From NCBI GenBank assembly GCA_963728985.1, contig CAVSME010000001.1, positions 558,001 to 622,000 of the forward strand: 64,000 nucleotides of DNA, given 5' to 3'. The stretch is from DASXAI01 sp963728985. GTDB taxonomy: Bacteria; Actinomycetota; Acidimicrobiia; Acidimicrobiales; Ilumatobacteraceae. Below, piece after piece: positions 15,654 through 24,307 of the stretch (positions are counted from its first letter, which is position 1; every line of letters begins with the position of its first letter). The notes under the pieces were generated by a model. The model made no database searches and was not told where the DNA came from. It worked only from the letters and a program-made list of their open reading frames with translations. Made by a program: the position numbers and the translations under genes.

Positions 15654-17386
15654 AGCGGGCTCCTCAAGGTGTCAGCGGTGAAAGCGGCGAGCGGGACATG
15701 GCGAGCGCCGAGGGCAGTGGCCAGCGTGGCCGCCAGCCCGAGGCGGGATCCACCCGGCACCGCGGTCTCGGCGTCGACGACGACGGCGGCCACCCCGCGG
15801 CGCCGCACCCGCTCGGCGGCGGCCAGTGCCGCCTCGACCGGGTCGATGCCCGGGGGCCCGGCGGTGGCCCGCCCGTCGGTGACCACGACGAGCAGCGGGC
15901 GGTGGGTGGCGGCCGACCCGGCCGTGGTGGCCACCCGCAGCGCGGCGTCGATGCCAGCCGCCAGTGGTGTGCGCCCGCCCGTCGGGAGGTCGCTCAGCCG
16001 AGCCCGGGCCACCTCGACGGCGCCCGTCGGTCGCAGCACGACGTCGGCCCCGTCGCCGCGGAAGCACACCACCGCGACCCGGTCGCGCCGCTGGTAGGCG
16101 TCGAGCAGCAGGCCCAGCACCGCCGCCTTCGCCGCCTCCATGCGCCGCTCGGCCCCCATCGAACCCGAGGCGTCCAGGGCCAGCACCACGAGGTTGCCGG
16201 CCTTCTGCTGGCGCACCGCGCCCCGCAGGTCGGCGTCGGCGTCGGCGTCGCCCGTGGCCGCCCGCCGCTCGCCCGTGGCCCGAGCGGTGGCGGCCACCGC
16301 CACCGGATCGCCGGGCTGGTGCGGTCGGGTGACCACGAGGCGGCCGCGGGCGCCGGCGGCCGGCGAGCGGCGACCACCGGCCGCCTGCTGGGCGGCAGCC
16401 GACAGCGGGGGCGGGGTCACCGCCGCGCCCGGCGCGGCCTGGCGCTCGGGAGCCTCGGCCGGCTCGTCCTCGGCGGCGAGGGTCTCGTCCAGCGCCTCGC
16501 GCAACTGCTCGTCGGCTCCACCGGGCTGGTCGAACGGGGTGCGCCGCTGGCGGTGGGCGAGGGCGAGGGCGGCAACGGCCCGCACGTCCTCGTCGCCCGC
16601 CTCGAGCCGCCCGGCGAGACCGGCACGCGCCGCGGCGGCGCGGGCGATGACCAGGTCGGCCCGCAACCCGTCGACCGCCATCGCCGCGCACAGCGCGCTG
16701 ATCCGGCGCAACAGCGCGGGCGGCACGACGGCCGGGCGGGCGGCGGCGATCTCCGCCCGCAGGCGGGCTTCCGCTTCGCGATGGGCAGCGCCGAAGCCGG
16801 CCGGATCGGCGTCGAAAGCGAGGCGCCGTTCCACCGCCAGGGCCCGCTCGTCAGGGTCGCGCGACGAGGCGACGTCGACGGCGAGCCCGAAGCGGTCGAG
16901 GAGCTGCGGCCGCAGCTCGCCCTCTTCGGGGTTCATCGACCCGATGAGCACGAACCGGGCGGGATGCTCGTGGCTGATGCCCTCCCGCTCCACCCGGTTG
17001 ACGCCGGAGGTGGCCACGTCGAGCAGCACGTCCACCAGGTGATCGGCGAGGAGGTTGACCTCGTCGACGTAGAGCACACCCCCGTGGGCGGCGGCCAGCA
17101 CCCCGGGCTCGAAGCGCCGCTCGCCCCCGCCCCGCAGTGCGGCGGCCAGGTCCAGCGTGCCGACCACCCGATCCTCGGTGGCACCGAGGGGAAGTTCGGC
17201 GAACGGCGCCTCGCCGGGCAGGAGGCCGGCCAGGCCCCGGGCCAGCGTGGTCTTGGCCGCGCCCTTCTGCCCCCGCAGCAGCACGCCGCCCAGCTCGGGC
17301 GTCACCGCGACGAGGACGAGGGCCAGCTTGGCGTCGTCGTGGCCGACGACGGCGGTGAACGGGAACCGCGCCCGGCTCAGCCCCAC
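15650..17386 (-). CDS. Fused ChlI/ChlD-type chelatase ATPase, putative cobaltochelatase subunit
   Basis: This 578-aa protein has an N-terminal AAA+ domain (Walker A GQKGAAKTT, Walker B GGVLYVDEVNLL), an acidic/proline-rich linker, and a C-terminal von Willebrand A domain with MIDAS motif DASGSMG. It therefore joins the I and D subunits of magnesium/cobalt chelatases in one chain. Its place beside cobT and cobQ suggests it powers CobN-dependent cobalt insertion. No cobN is present in the window. Start GTG 17386 (VGLSRARFPF) is chosen because homology begins there; it overlaps the preceding gene by 10 bp. The long open frame further upstream is antisense shadow. Confidence 0.85.
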   Translation of the reverse strand: MGLSRARFPFTAVVGHDDAKLALVLVAVTPELGGVLLRGQKGAAKTTLARGLAGLLPGEAPFAELPLGATEDRVVGTLDLAAALRGGGERRFEPGVLAAAHGGVLYVDEVNLLADHLVDVLLDVATSGVNRVEREGISHEHPARFVLIGSMNPEEGELRPQLLDRFGLAVDVASSRDPDERALAVERRLAFDADPAGFGAAHREAEARLRAEIAAARPAVVPPALLRRISALCAAMAVDGLRADLVIARAAAARAGLAGRLEAGDEDVRAVAALALAHRQRRTPFDQPGGADEQLREALDETLAAEDEPAEAPERQAAPGAAVTPPPLSAAAQQAAGGRRSPAAGARGRLVVTRPHQPGDPVAVAATARATGERRAATGDADADADLRGAVRQQKAGNLVVLALDASGSMGAERRMEAAKAAVLGLLLDAYQRRDRVAVVCFRGDGADVVLRPTGAVEVARARLSDLPTGGRTPLAAGIDAALRVATTAGSAATHRPLLVVVTDGRATAGPPGIDPVEAALAAAERVRRRGVAAVVVDAETAVPGGSRLGLAATLATALGARHVPLAAFTADTLRSPL

Positions 17387-18015
17387 GGCGGGGCCTCGTG
17401 CAGACCGTCGGGCCAGTGCCGCCCCAGGAGCCAGGCGAGGCGCTCGGCCGGCATCAGGGCCAGCGCCGCCTGCGGCATCTCGCCTTCCTTGGCGACGTAG
17501 CCCGCCGTGGCCCGCCGGAGATCCTCGTCCACGTAGGCGGCCGGCCACCGGGCCCACGTGAAGCCGATGCCGAGATCGTTGTGGTGCACCTCGGTCTCCC
17601 GCCACCGCCGGAAGACCAGCTCGTCGAGCCCGACGTCGCCGACCGCCGCCGTCTGGCCCCGGCCGTGCTCCCAGACCTCGTCGCTCGTCGTGTCCCACGC
17701 CGCCTCCAGGCCGCCGATGGCGGCGGCGAGGTCGGCCACCAGCACGGCCGCCGGGCGATCGGCGCCGGCGTCGATGTCGCCCGCCCGCTGCTCGGGCCCG
17801 CCCGGGTACTGGACCCCGATCTCACCCCGTTGGGCGGCCAGGAACATGCCGATGTGGCTGTCGGCGTTGCGAGCGAGGTGGGTGAGCACATGACCCCGGC
17901 TCCAGTGCGGCAGCAGCGACGCGCCGCGGGCGGCGGCGTCGTCGAACCCGTCGAGATCAGCCAGGAGATCGGCGTGCGCCACCTTCACCGCGTCGATCCA
18001 GTCGCCAGGCTTCAC
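17377..18015 (-). CDS. Mycothiol-dependent maleylpyruvate isomerase-like protein
   Basis: This 212-aa member of the DinB/MDMPI superfamily has metal ligands visible in RGHVLTHLARNADSH and RETEVHHNDL (the E-x2-HH pair). These are better preserved than in the paralogue at 5361. Family members isomerise maleylpyruvate with mycothiol or act on other thiol adducts. It sits between cobQ and the chelatase gene with overlaps on both sides (GTGA with cobQ), so it is part of the cobalamin transcript, although no role in corrin synthesis is known for this family. Confidence 0.82.
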   Translation of the reverse strand: MKPGDWIDAVKVAHADLLADLDGFDDAAARGASLLPHWSRGHVLTHLARNADSHIGMFLAAQRGEIGVQYPGGPEQRAGDIDAGADRPAAVLVADLAAAIGGLEAAWDTTSDEVWEHGRGQTAAVGDVGLDELVFRRWRETEVHHNDLGIGFTWARWPAAYVDEDLRRATAGYVAKEGEMPQAALALMPAERLAWLLGRHWPDGLHEAPPWG

Positions 18016-19439
18016 GGTCGGCCCTCCTCGATCAGCCGTTCGAGCGCCGGGCCGTCGAGATGCGCCTCGATGGCGTCGGCCAGCGCGTCGAAGCGGGCGG
18101 TGCGGGCGGCGGCGAAGGAGACGCCAGCGGGCACGAAGTGCTTGCCACGGTGCCCGGCCACCGCGGTGAGCAGGGCGGTGCGCTCGGCGTCGTCTTCCAG
18201 CAGGCCGTGCACCGATGTGCCCCGCACCCTCCCGTCGGGCGACGTGTCGGCGTCACCTACGACTCGGCCATGGTGGATCTCGTAGCCGGTGGCGCCCACG
18301 CGCCGCACCACCTTGCCGGCACCGAACACCGTGCGCACGGGCAGCCAGCCGAGGCCCTCCACGACCCCGGCGCCGGACTCGACCGGATCGTCGATCTTGT
18401 CGCCCAGCATCTGGTAGCCGCCGCAGATCCCGAGCACGTCGGCGCCGCTCGTCTCGATCGCGGCCGGCCAGCCGCCGGCTCGCAGCCACGCGAGGTCGGC
18501 CACCGTGGCCTTGGTGCCCGGCAGGACGACCAGGTCGGGCCGGCCCAGTTCGCCCACGTTGCGCACGAGGCGCACCGTGACCCCGGGCTCCAGGCCGAGG
18601 GGGTCGAGGTCGGTGACGTTCGAGATGTACGGCAGGCGGACCACGGCGACATCCAGCGAGTCGGCGCGCGCCGGCCCCGACGCCGGACGGGGACCGTCGA
18701 GGGCGAGCGAGTCCTCGGCGTCGAAGGCGACGAGGTCGGGCGCCAGCATCGGCAGGACACCGAGGGTGGGCACGCCGCAGCGGCGCTCGATGTCGGCCGT
18801 GGCGTCGAACAGCAGTGCCGGGTCGCCGCGGAACTTGTTGATCACGAAACCACCGACCAGCCGGCGGTAGGCATCGGGCAGCAGGGCGACGGTGCCGTAC
18901 AGCGCGGCGAACACGCCACCCCGATCGATGTCGCCGACCACCACCGCCCGCAGGCCCGCCTCGGCGGCGATGCGGAGGTTGGCCAGGTCGTGGTCGAGGA
19001 GGTTGATCTCGGCAGGCGAGCCGGCGCCCTCGCACAGGACCACGTCGAAGCGGTTGCGGAGCTCGGCAAGGGCATCGAGCACCATCGGCAAGAGGCTGGG
19101 CTTGGCCGCGTGGTACTCGGCCGCCGTCATCACCCCGATGGGCCGGCCCTGCACGATCACCTGGCTGCTGCGCTCCCCCGTGGGCTTGAGGAGGATCGGG
19201 TTCATGGCGACGTCGGGTTCGAGCCCGGCGGCCAGCGCCTGCACGCCCTGGGCCCGCCCGATCTCGAGGCCGTCGGGCGTGACGTAGGAGTTCAGCGCCA
19301 TGTTCTGCGCTTTGAACGGGGCGACCCGCACGCCGCGCCGAGCGAGGGCACGACACAGCCCGGTGACCAGCGTGGACTTGCCGGCGTCGCTGGCGGTGCC
19401 ACAGACCATGAGGCCGCCGACCAGCTTCGGTTCTGCCAC
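18012..19439 (-). CDS. cobQ: Cobyric acid synthase
   Basis: This 475-aa enzyme amidates four side chains of adenosylcobyrinate diamide using glutamine and ATP. The N-terminal ATPase has GTASDAGKST and PFKAQNMALNSY. The glutamine amidotransferase domain has the nucleophile in GICGGYQMLG and histidine in SVHGLLED. GTG 19439 is chosen because GGGAGG lies 5 nt upstream and homologues begin at that point; the frame stays open far beyond without homology. It diverges from cobO across a 36-bp gap. Confidence 0.95.
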   Translation of the reverse strand: MAEPKLVGGLMVCGTASDAGKSTLVTGLCRALARRGVRVAPFKAQNMALNSYVTPDGLEIGRAQGVQALAAGLEPDVAMNPILLKPTGERSSQVIVQGRPIGVMTAAEYHAAKPSLLPMVLDALAELRNRFDVVLCEGAGSPAEINLLDHDLANLRIAAEAGLRAVVVGDIDRGGVFAALYGTVALLPDAYRRLVGGFVINKFRGDPALLFDATADIERRCGVPTLGVLPMLAPDLVAFDAEDSLALDGPRPASGPARADSLDVAVVRLPYISNVTDLDPLGLEPGVTVRLVRNVGELGRPDLVVLPGTKATVADLAWLRAGGWPAAIETSGADVLGICGGYQMLGDKIDDPVESGAGVVEGLGWLPVRTVFGAGKVVRRVGATGYEIHHGRVVGDADTSPDGRVRGTSVHGLLEDDAERTALLTAVAGHRGKHFVPAGVSFAAARTARFDALADAIEAHLDGPALERLIEEGRP

Positions 19440-19463
19440 CGGTCCTCCCGTCCATCGGCCTCG

Positions 19464-19469
19464 TACCAT
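19464..19469 (+). promoter_or_regulatory. -10 box (TACCAT), leaderless promoter of cobO
   Basis: TACCAT is followed by 6 nt and the ATG of cobO. The whole divergent gap to cobQ is only 36 bp, and no Shine-Dalgarno site lies before the ATG. There is no room for a cobalamin riboswitch on either side. Confidence 0.5.
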
Positions 19470-19475
19470 CCAACC

Positions 19476-20000
19476 ATGGCACGAGCAGCGTCGATCCTCC
19501 TGGTGAACACCGGCGCCGGCAAGGGCAAGAGCTCGGCCGCGTTCGGCGTCATGGGCCGAGGCTGGGCCCGGGGCTGGCGCGTGGGGGTCGTGCAGTTCAT
19601 CAAGAGCGGCAAGTGGCAGACGGGTGAGCGCAAGCTGGCCGACCACCTCGGCATCGAGTGGCACACGCTGGGCGACGGCTTCACGTGGGAGTCCACCGAC
19701 ATGGACGAGACGATCGCCAAGGGCCGCCACGCGTGGGAGGTGGCCCGGGAGAAGCTGGCGTCGGGCGACTACGACCTGTTGATCCTGGACGAGCTGACCT
19801 ACGCGGTGAAGTACGGCTGGGTCGGCGTCGACGAGGTGGTGGCGGGCCTGCGCGACCGCGCCGAGCGCACCAACGTGGTCGTGACGGGCCGGGACGCCCC
19901 GCCCGAGGTGATCGCCCTGGCCGACACCGTCACCGAGATGGTGAAGGTCAAGCACGCCTACGACCAAGGCATCAAGGCCAAGAAGGGCATCGAGTATTAG
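19476..20000 (+). CDS. cobO: Cob(I)yrinic acid a,c-diamide adenosyltransferase
   Basis: This 174-aa CobA/CobO/BtuR-family enzyme transfers the 5'-deoxyadenosyl group of ATP to cobalt(I). The P-loop-like VNTGAGKGKSSAAFG at the N-terminus, VGVVQFIKSGKWQTGE and LLILDELTYAVKYG are family signatures. Length is normal. It is transcribed away from cobQ and ends at a long stem-loop. Confidence 0.94.
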   Translation: MARAASILLVNTGAGKGKSSAAFGVMGRGWARGWRVGVVQFIKSGKWQTGERKLADHLGIEWHTLGDGFTWESTDMDETIAKGRHAWEVAREKLASGDYDLLILDELTYAVKYGWVGVDEVVAGLRDRAERTNVVVTGRDAPPEVIALADTVTEMVKVKHAYDQGIKAKKGIEY

Positions 20001-20001
20001 C

Positions 20002-20050
20002 GCTTGTGTGACCGAATTCGCGACATCTTCGCGAATTCGGTCACACAGGC
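20002..20050. terminator. Long convergent stem-loop between cobO and the DUF1269 gene
   Basis: A perfect 18-bp stem (20005-20022 with 20030-20047, containing GAATTC in both arms) encloses a 7-nt loop. Adding one G-T pair extends it to about 21 bp. The right arm contains the stop codon of the convergent gene. It can act as terminator in both directions, though there is no U-tract. Confidence 0.75.
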
Positions 20051-20604
20051 TTGTCGGGCGGTGCCTCTGAGGGGGCGGCGGCGGGTGCCGTCTCGCCGAG
20101 GGCTTCGTGCACCTTGGTCATGAGATCGTCCGGCAGGTTGCCGTAGAGCAGGCGGGCGCCGTGGAAGCGCTCGAGCTCGGCGAGGAGCGCGCTGCGATCG
20201 AAGTCGGTCACGAGGATGGCGAGCACCGTGTGGCCGGGCTCCACCGCGTCCTTGAGCCACGCCACCCACTCGTCGGGGATGCCGAGGTCGACGATCTTGG
20301 CGGTCAGCGCGCCGGCGCCGGCGCCGATGGCACCGCCGACGACGAGACCGATCGGGCCACCCAACAGCGCGCCGATGAAGGCCGTCCAGAGCCCGGTCGA
20401 CGCCGCCGTCGTGCCCGTCTGCAGGTCGCGCGTCTCGCGCACGTGGGCCTTGCCTTCGGCGTCCTTGCTCACGAACACGGCGTCCTTGGCCACGAGCTGG
20501 TGCTGCGAGACGAGGCGTGCCGCGGCGGTGAGGAACTCGTTGGCCCGGTACTGGTCGGGGAACGAGATGGCGACCAAGAGGTCCTGAGCTGCGTCGTCGG
20601 CCAT
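20041..20604 (-). CDS. DUF1269-type membrane-associated protein
   Basis: This 187-aa protein has an N-terminal ferredoxin-like half, a central glycine-rich hydrophobic hairpin (FIGALLGGPIGLVVGGAIGAGAGALTAKIVDLGIP) and a second soluble part (HTVLAILVTDFDRSALLAELERF). This matches DUF1269 proteins, which are small stress-associated membrane proteins of unknown function. ATG 20604 is preceded by TACCTT with an 8-nt gap. The C-terminus is Pro/Ala-rich and its coding end forms part of the stem-loop shared with cobO. Confidence 0.75.
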   Translation of the reverse strand: MADDAAQDLLVAISFPDQYRANEFLTAAARLVSQHQLVAKDAVFVSKDAEGKAHVRETRDLQTGTTAASTGLWTAFIGALLGGPIGLVVGGAIGAGAGALTAKIVDLGIPDEWVAWLKDAVEPGHTVLAILVTDFDRSALLAELERFHGARLLYGNLPDDLMTKVHEALGETAPAAAPSEAPPDKPV

Positions 20605-20799
20605 GGAAGCCCAAGGTATCCCCGCTGGCGTCATGGGCGGCCACCAGGGCAGTCGTATCGGCCATGGGTGAACTGACGGTCCCAAGCCGGACGCCAAGCC
20701 TTCGGCAAGTCCAGTGCAAGCGGCCCGCTGCAGGCTCCTGGCAATGACCTGAACGACCAACGCGACCGACCCTGTCGCGTCACAACAAGGAGTGGACCG
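20605..20799. other. Intergenic region upstream of the Lon-like lipoprotein gene
   Basis: These 195 bp carry no gene I can support. They contain an inverted repeat, ACGCGAC and GTCGCGT with a 7-bp spacer (20760-20780), just before the ribosome site AAGGAG of the next gene. It could be an operator or a 5'-leader hairpin. Confidence 0.4.
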
Positions 20800-22794
20800 A
20801 TGAAACCGACAGCGTTGGTAGCAGCCGCAGCGGCCGTCGCCGTGCTCGCCACGGCCTGCAGCGGAGGGGGAGACAAGACCGTCGCCACCACCCAGGCGCC
20901 CACCACGATCGCCGCCGCCACCACGACGGCGCCCACGAGCAACGTCACCACCACGACGGCGGCGCCGAAGCCGACGACCGTCACCATCCACCCGCTCTTC
21001 GTCCGCACGGGCGGGGGCACCGCCTCCGGCGGCGTGGGCCAGGAGGTCCTCACCATGGCGCCCGTCGACGACGGCAGCCTGCGCGTCGACTTCTCCGAGG
21101 ACGAGGTCGCCGGCCTCGGTGACCAGAGCCGGGCCGCTTCGTGGAGCGCCGTCACGGTGGCCACGCTGCTCACCGGTGCCCCGCTCGAGGGCCGCTACAG
21201 CTTCGAGATCACCGGCCAGATCGACGGTCCGTCGGCCGGCGCCCTGAAGACCGTCGGCGTGCTCTCGCTGATGCGCGGCGACACCCTCACCGACGACATG
21301 ACCATGACCGGCACGATCAACCCCGACGGCACCGTCGGTCCGGTCGGCGGCATCCCCCAGAAGATCCAGGGCGCCGCCGAAGAGGGCTTCACGACCGTGC
21401 TCATCCCGGCCGGCCAGCGCAACTCGCAGTCCGAGGCCGACGGCAGCCTGGTCGACGTGGTCGACGAGGGCAAGCGCCTCGGCGTCGAGGTCCGTGAGGT
21501 GCGCGACGTGTACGAGGCGTACCAGGCCTTCACCGGCGAGTCGCTCCCCCGCCTCCCCGATGCCAACAGCGTGAGCCTCGACGAGAAGGCCTACGCCCGC
21601 CTGAAGGCCAAGGCCGATGCCGCCCTCGCCCGCTTCAGTGAGGCGTCCGGCCGCTTCGGTGGCCTCGACCCCACGATCCAGGAGCTGCTCAACCAGACCG
21701 GGCTGCCCGACGAGGCCGTGGCCGCCGCCCAGCGGGCCCAGAACCTCGAGGTGCAGGGGCTGCAGGCCGGCGCCTTCCAGTCGGCGTCCCAGGCGGCCGT
21801 GCTGGCCAACGCCACGGTGGCCACCGCCGATGCCGTCCAGGTGCTGCTGACGCAGGGCCCCGACGCCTTCTTCTCGCAGGTGTCGTCGTCGAAGGCCGTC
21901 GAGGGCGAGGTCATGGCCCTGCTCGACCAGCTGAAGACCGACGAGCCGGCGACGGTCAGCGACGCCTCGGCGCTGATGCTGGCCTACGCCAACGCCTTCG
22001 ACGCCCTGTCGTCGTCGCAGTTCGCCTCCAACCAGATCGCGAACCTGCAGAACGCCGTCTACAACGGCCAGATCACGACCGACGACGCCATCCCGCAACT
22101 CCTCGTCCCGCTCGTCTACTACGAGCTGTCCGGTGGCGTGGTCGACCTGGCCAAGGACGTCTACGACGTCGGTCGCGGCCTCGGTGGCCCGGCGCTCAGC
22201 GACGACGTGGACCTGGCGGCCGTGGCCGACTTCTTCCGCAAGGGCTCCGATGCCAACTTCGCCGCCTTCCAGAGCAACGTGGTGAAGGAGATCGGCAACC
22301 AGTACGGCATGTCGGAAGGCGACACCATGTCCCGCTTCGCCGACCTGGACATCGACGTCGCCCTGTCGGTGAACCAGCGCAACGTGCTGGACAGCCTGAA
22401 GGCCTACATCGGTGCGGGTGAGCCCAACGCCGAGTTCGCCCAGCTGGGCTACGCCATCTCCAACTACACCCGCAACGCCCTGCTGGTGGAGAAGTACTAC
22501 GCCAACGGGCGGCTGGACGAGAACTTCCAGCTGGCCGGCGTCCGCTCGGAGGTCGCCCTGTCGGCCGGTCTCGACCTCGGCAAGCGCCAGCTGGCGGCCA
22601 GCGTCGGCGACCTGCGGGACCAGGGCATCGAGCCCGCCCTCCAGGTGGCGTCCTACGAGCTGGCCAACACCGAGCGGGAGCTCGGCCTGGACGACAAGTT
22701 CAACGCCCTGTCGAGCTACTGGGGCGGGTTCCTGTCAGCCCGGGTGCTGGCCTACATCGGCGGCTTCCCCACCGACGGCCTGAGCAACGTGTGA
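20800..22794 (+). CDS. Secreted lipoprotein with an ATPase-free Lon-type (S16) Ser-Lys protease domain
   Basis: The protein has 664 aa. A lipoprotein signal peptide ends at LATAC (Cys20) and is followed by a Thr/Ala/Pro-rich linker (residues ~25-60). Residues ~65-235 match the Lon proteolytic domain. Ser145 lies in DGPSAGAL and Lys188 in GGIPQKIQGA, 43 residues apart as in Lon (Ser679/Lys722 in E. coli). The TMTGTINPDGTVGPVGGIP strand and TVLIP loop also match. The remaining ~400 residues are helical and unrecognised. No AAA+ domain is present, so activity would be ATP-independent on the outer face of the membrane. Good ribosome site (AAGGAG). A stem-loop terminator follows. Confidence 0.85.
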   Translation: MKPTALVAAAAAVAVLATACSGGGDKTVATTQAPTTIAAATTTAPTSNVTTTTAAPKPTTVTIHPLFVRTGGGTASGGVGQEVLTMAPVDDGSLRVDFSEDEVAGLGDQSRAASWSAVTVATLLTGAPLEGRYSFEITGQIDGPSAGALKTVGVLSLMRGDTLTDDMTMTGTINPDGTVGPVGGIPQKIQGAAEEGFTTVLIPAGQRNSQSEADGSLVDVVDEGKRLGVEVREVRDVYEAYQAFTGESLPRLPDANSVSLDEKAYARLKAKADAALARFSEASGRFGGLDPTIQELLNQTGLPDEAVAAAQRAQNLEVQGLQAGAFQSASQAAVLANATVATADAVQVLLTQGPDAFFSQVSSSKAVEGEVMALLDQLKTDEPATVSDASALMLAYANAFDALSSSQFASNQIANLQNAVYNGQITTDDAIPQLLVPLVYYELSGGVVDLAKDVYDVGRGLGGPALSDDVDLAAVADFFRKGSDANFAAFQSNVVKEIGNQYGMSEGDTMSRFADLDIDVALSVNQRNVLDSLKAYIGAGEPNAEFAQLGYAISNYTRNALLVEKYYANGRLDENFQLAGVRSEVALSAGLDLGKRQLAASVGDLRDQGIEPALQVASYELANTERELGLDDKFNALSSYWGGFLSARVLAYIGGFPTDGLSNV

Positions 22795-22805
22795 CCGCCA
22801 GCTAA

Positions 22806-22843
22806 CCCCTTTCCCCCGACCCCCCACCCCCAACCCCCACCCT
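22806..22843 (-). other. G-quadruplex-capable tract (C-rich on plus strand)
   Basis: Six runs of three to six Cs, separated by one to three bases, occupy this stretch. The minus strand can therefore form a stable G-quadruplex. It lies between the stop of the Lon-like gene and its terminator stem-loop. Confidence 0.5.
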
Positions 22844-22844
22844 G

Positions 22845-22880
22845 ACGGGCGGGTGCCGCAACGGAGCGGCACCCGCCCGT
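22845..22880 (+). terminator. Stem-loop terminator after the Lon-like lipoprotein gene
   Basis: Perfect 15-bp stem ACGGGCGGGTGCCGC with its complement, loop of 6 nt (22860-22865), followed by TTTCG. It separates the lipoprotein gene from zwf. Confidence 0.8.
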
Positions 22881-22906
22881 TTCGCGTCCCGATAGCGTGA
22901 CCGCCC

Positions 22907-24307
22907 GTGGCCGAATTCGAGCGCGCCGACGCCCTGGTGCTGTTCGGCGCCACCGGTGACCTGGCCAAGCGCAAGCTGTTCCCCTCGCTGTACCACCTCG
23001 AGCGGCACCAGCAGCTCGACGTCCCCGTGATCGGCGTCGGGCGCTCCACGTGGGACGACCAGACCTTCCGGGACCACGCCCGGGAGGCCGTCGAGAAGTT
23101 CGTCACCGACGTCGACACGACCGTCCTCGCCCGCCTCCTCGCCCGCCTGCGCCTCGTCGGCGGCGACTACGCCAGCCTCGAGACGTTCTCCAAGCTGGCC
23201 CGCACGCTGGCCGAGGGCAACAGCGACAACGCCGTCTTCTACCTCGCCATCCCGCCCACGGCGTTCCCGACGATCACGCAGTCGCTGGCGGCGGTCGGCC
23301 TCAACCGGCGCGGCCGGGTCGTGGTGGAGAAGCCCTTCGGGCGGGACCTGCCGTCGGCCCAGGAGCTGAACGCCGTCCTCCACGAGGCCTTCCCGGAGGA
23401 GCGCATCTACCGGATCGACCACTACCTCGGGAAGGAGAGCGTGGAGGACCTCCTGGTCTTCCGGTTCTCGAACTCGTTGCTCGAGCCCATCTGGAACCGC
23501 AACCACGTCTCGAGCGTGCAGGTCACGATGGCCGAGCGCATGGGTGTGGAGGGCCGCGGTGCCTTCTACGACAGCGTCGGCGCCATCCGCGACGTGATCC
23601 AGAACCACGTCCTGCAGGTGGTGACGCTACTGGCCATGGAGCCACCGGTCGGGCCGGCGGCGCGGCACCTCTCCGACGAGAAGGCCAAGGTGCTGATGGC
23701 GACGCGGTCCATCGACCCCGCCTATGTGGTGAAGGGTCAGTACCGGGGCTACTGCGAAGAGCCCGGCGTGGGCCGCCACTCCACGACGGAGACGTTCGCT
23801 GCCCTGCGGCTGCAGATCGACTCGTGGCGGTGGGCCGGCGTGCCGTGGTACGTCCGGGCCGGCAAGGGCCTGGCCGCCAACGCCACCGAGGCCGTCGTCG
23901 AGCTGAAAGAGCCGCCGAAGATGCTCTTCGACGAGCTGCCCGGGCCGCCGCCGGAGCGCAACCTCATCCGGTTCCGGCTCGGCTCGAACGACGGCGTCAC
24001 CCTCACCGTGCAGGCCAAGACGCCGGGCGACCAGATCGACAGCCAGCCCGTCGACCTCTCGGTGGACTTCGCCGCCGCCCTGGGCGAGCGCAAGGACGCC
24101 TACGAGCGGTTGCTGGGCGACGCCATCGCCGGCAACCCCCGCCGCTTCGCCCGCCAGGACATCGTGGAGGAAGCCTGGCGCATCGTGGAACAGGTGATCG
24201 ACCAGCCCGGCGCGGTGCACACCTACGAGCGGGGCTCGTGGGGGCCGCCCCAGGCCAACGCCCTGCTCCAACAGGGCACCTACTGGCACGATCCGAGCAC
24301 GCGGTGA
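22907..24307 (+). CDS. zwf: Glucose-6-phosphate 1-dehydrogenase
   Basis: This 466-aa enzyme is the first step of the oxidative pentose phosphate pathway. The nucleotide-binding motif is GATGDLAKRKLFPSLY, and the active-site motif RIDHYLGKE is intact. GTG 22907 is the natural start; TAGCGT lies 8 nt upstream. It overlaps the next gene by 4 bp (GTGA). Together with pgl two genes downstream it covers the first two steps of the pathway. Confidence 0.95.
   Translation: MAEFERADALVLFGATGDLAKRKLFPSLYHLERHQQLDVPVIGVGRSTWDDQTFRDHAREAVEKFVTDVDTTVLARLLARLRLVGGDYASLETFSKLARTLAEGNSDNAVFYLAIPPTAFPTITQSLAAVGLNRRGRVVVEKPFGRDLPSAQELNAVLHEAFPEERIYRIDHYLGKESVEDLLVFRFSNSLLEPIWNRNHVSSVQVTMAERMGVEGRGAFYDSVGAIRDVIQNHVLQVVTLLAMEPPVGPAARHLSDEKAKVLMATRSIDPAYVVKGQYRGYCEEPGVGRHSTTETFAALRLQIDSWRWAGVPWYVRAGKGLAANATEAVVELKEPPKMLFDELPGPPPERNLIRFRLGSNDGVTLTVQAKTPGDQIDSQPVDLSVDFAAALGERKDAYERLLGDAIAGNPRRFARQDIVEEAWRIVEQVIDQPGAVHTYERGSWGPPQANALLQQGTYWHDPSTR

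Noticed and set aside
15698..17500. 600-codon open frame on the plus strand
   Set aside because: It is antisense to the chelatase gene, has no recognisable domain and an Arg/Gly/His-rich composition typical of high-GC shadow frames.
19440..19475. Cobalamin riboswitch between cobQ and cobO
   Set aside because: The gap is 36 bp, far too short, and no B12-box sequence is seen.
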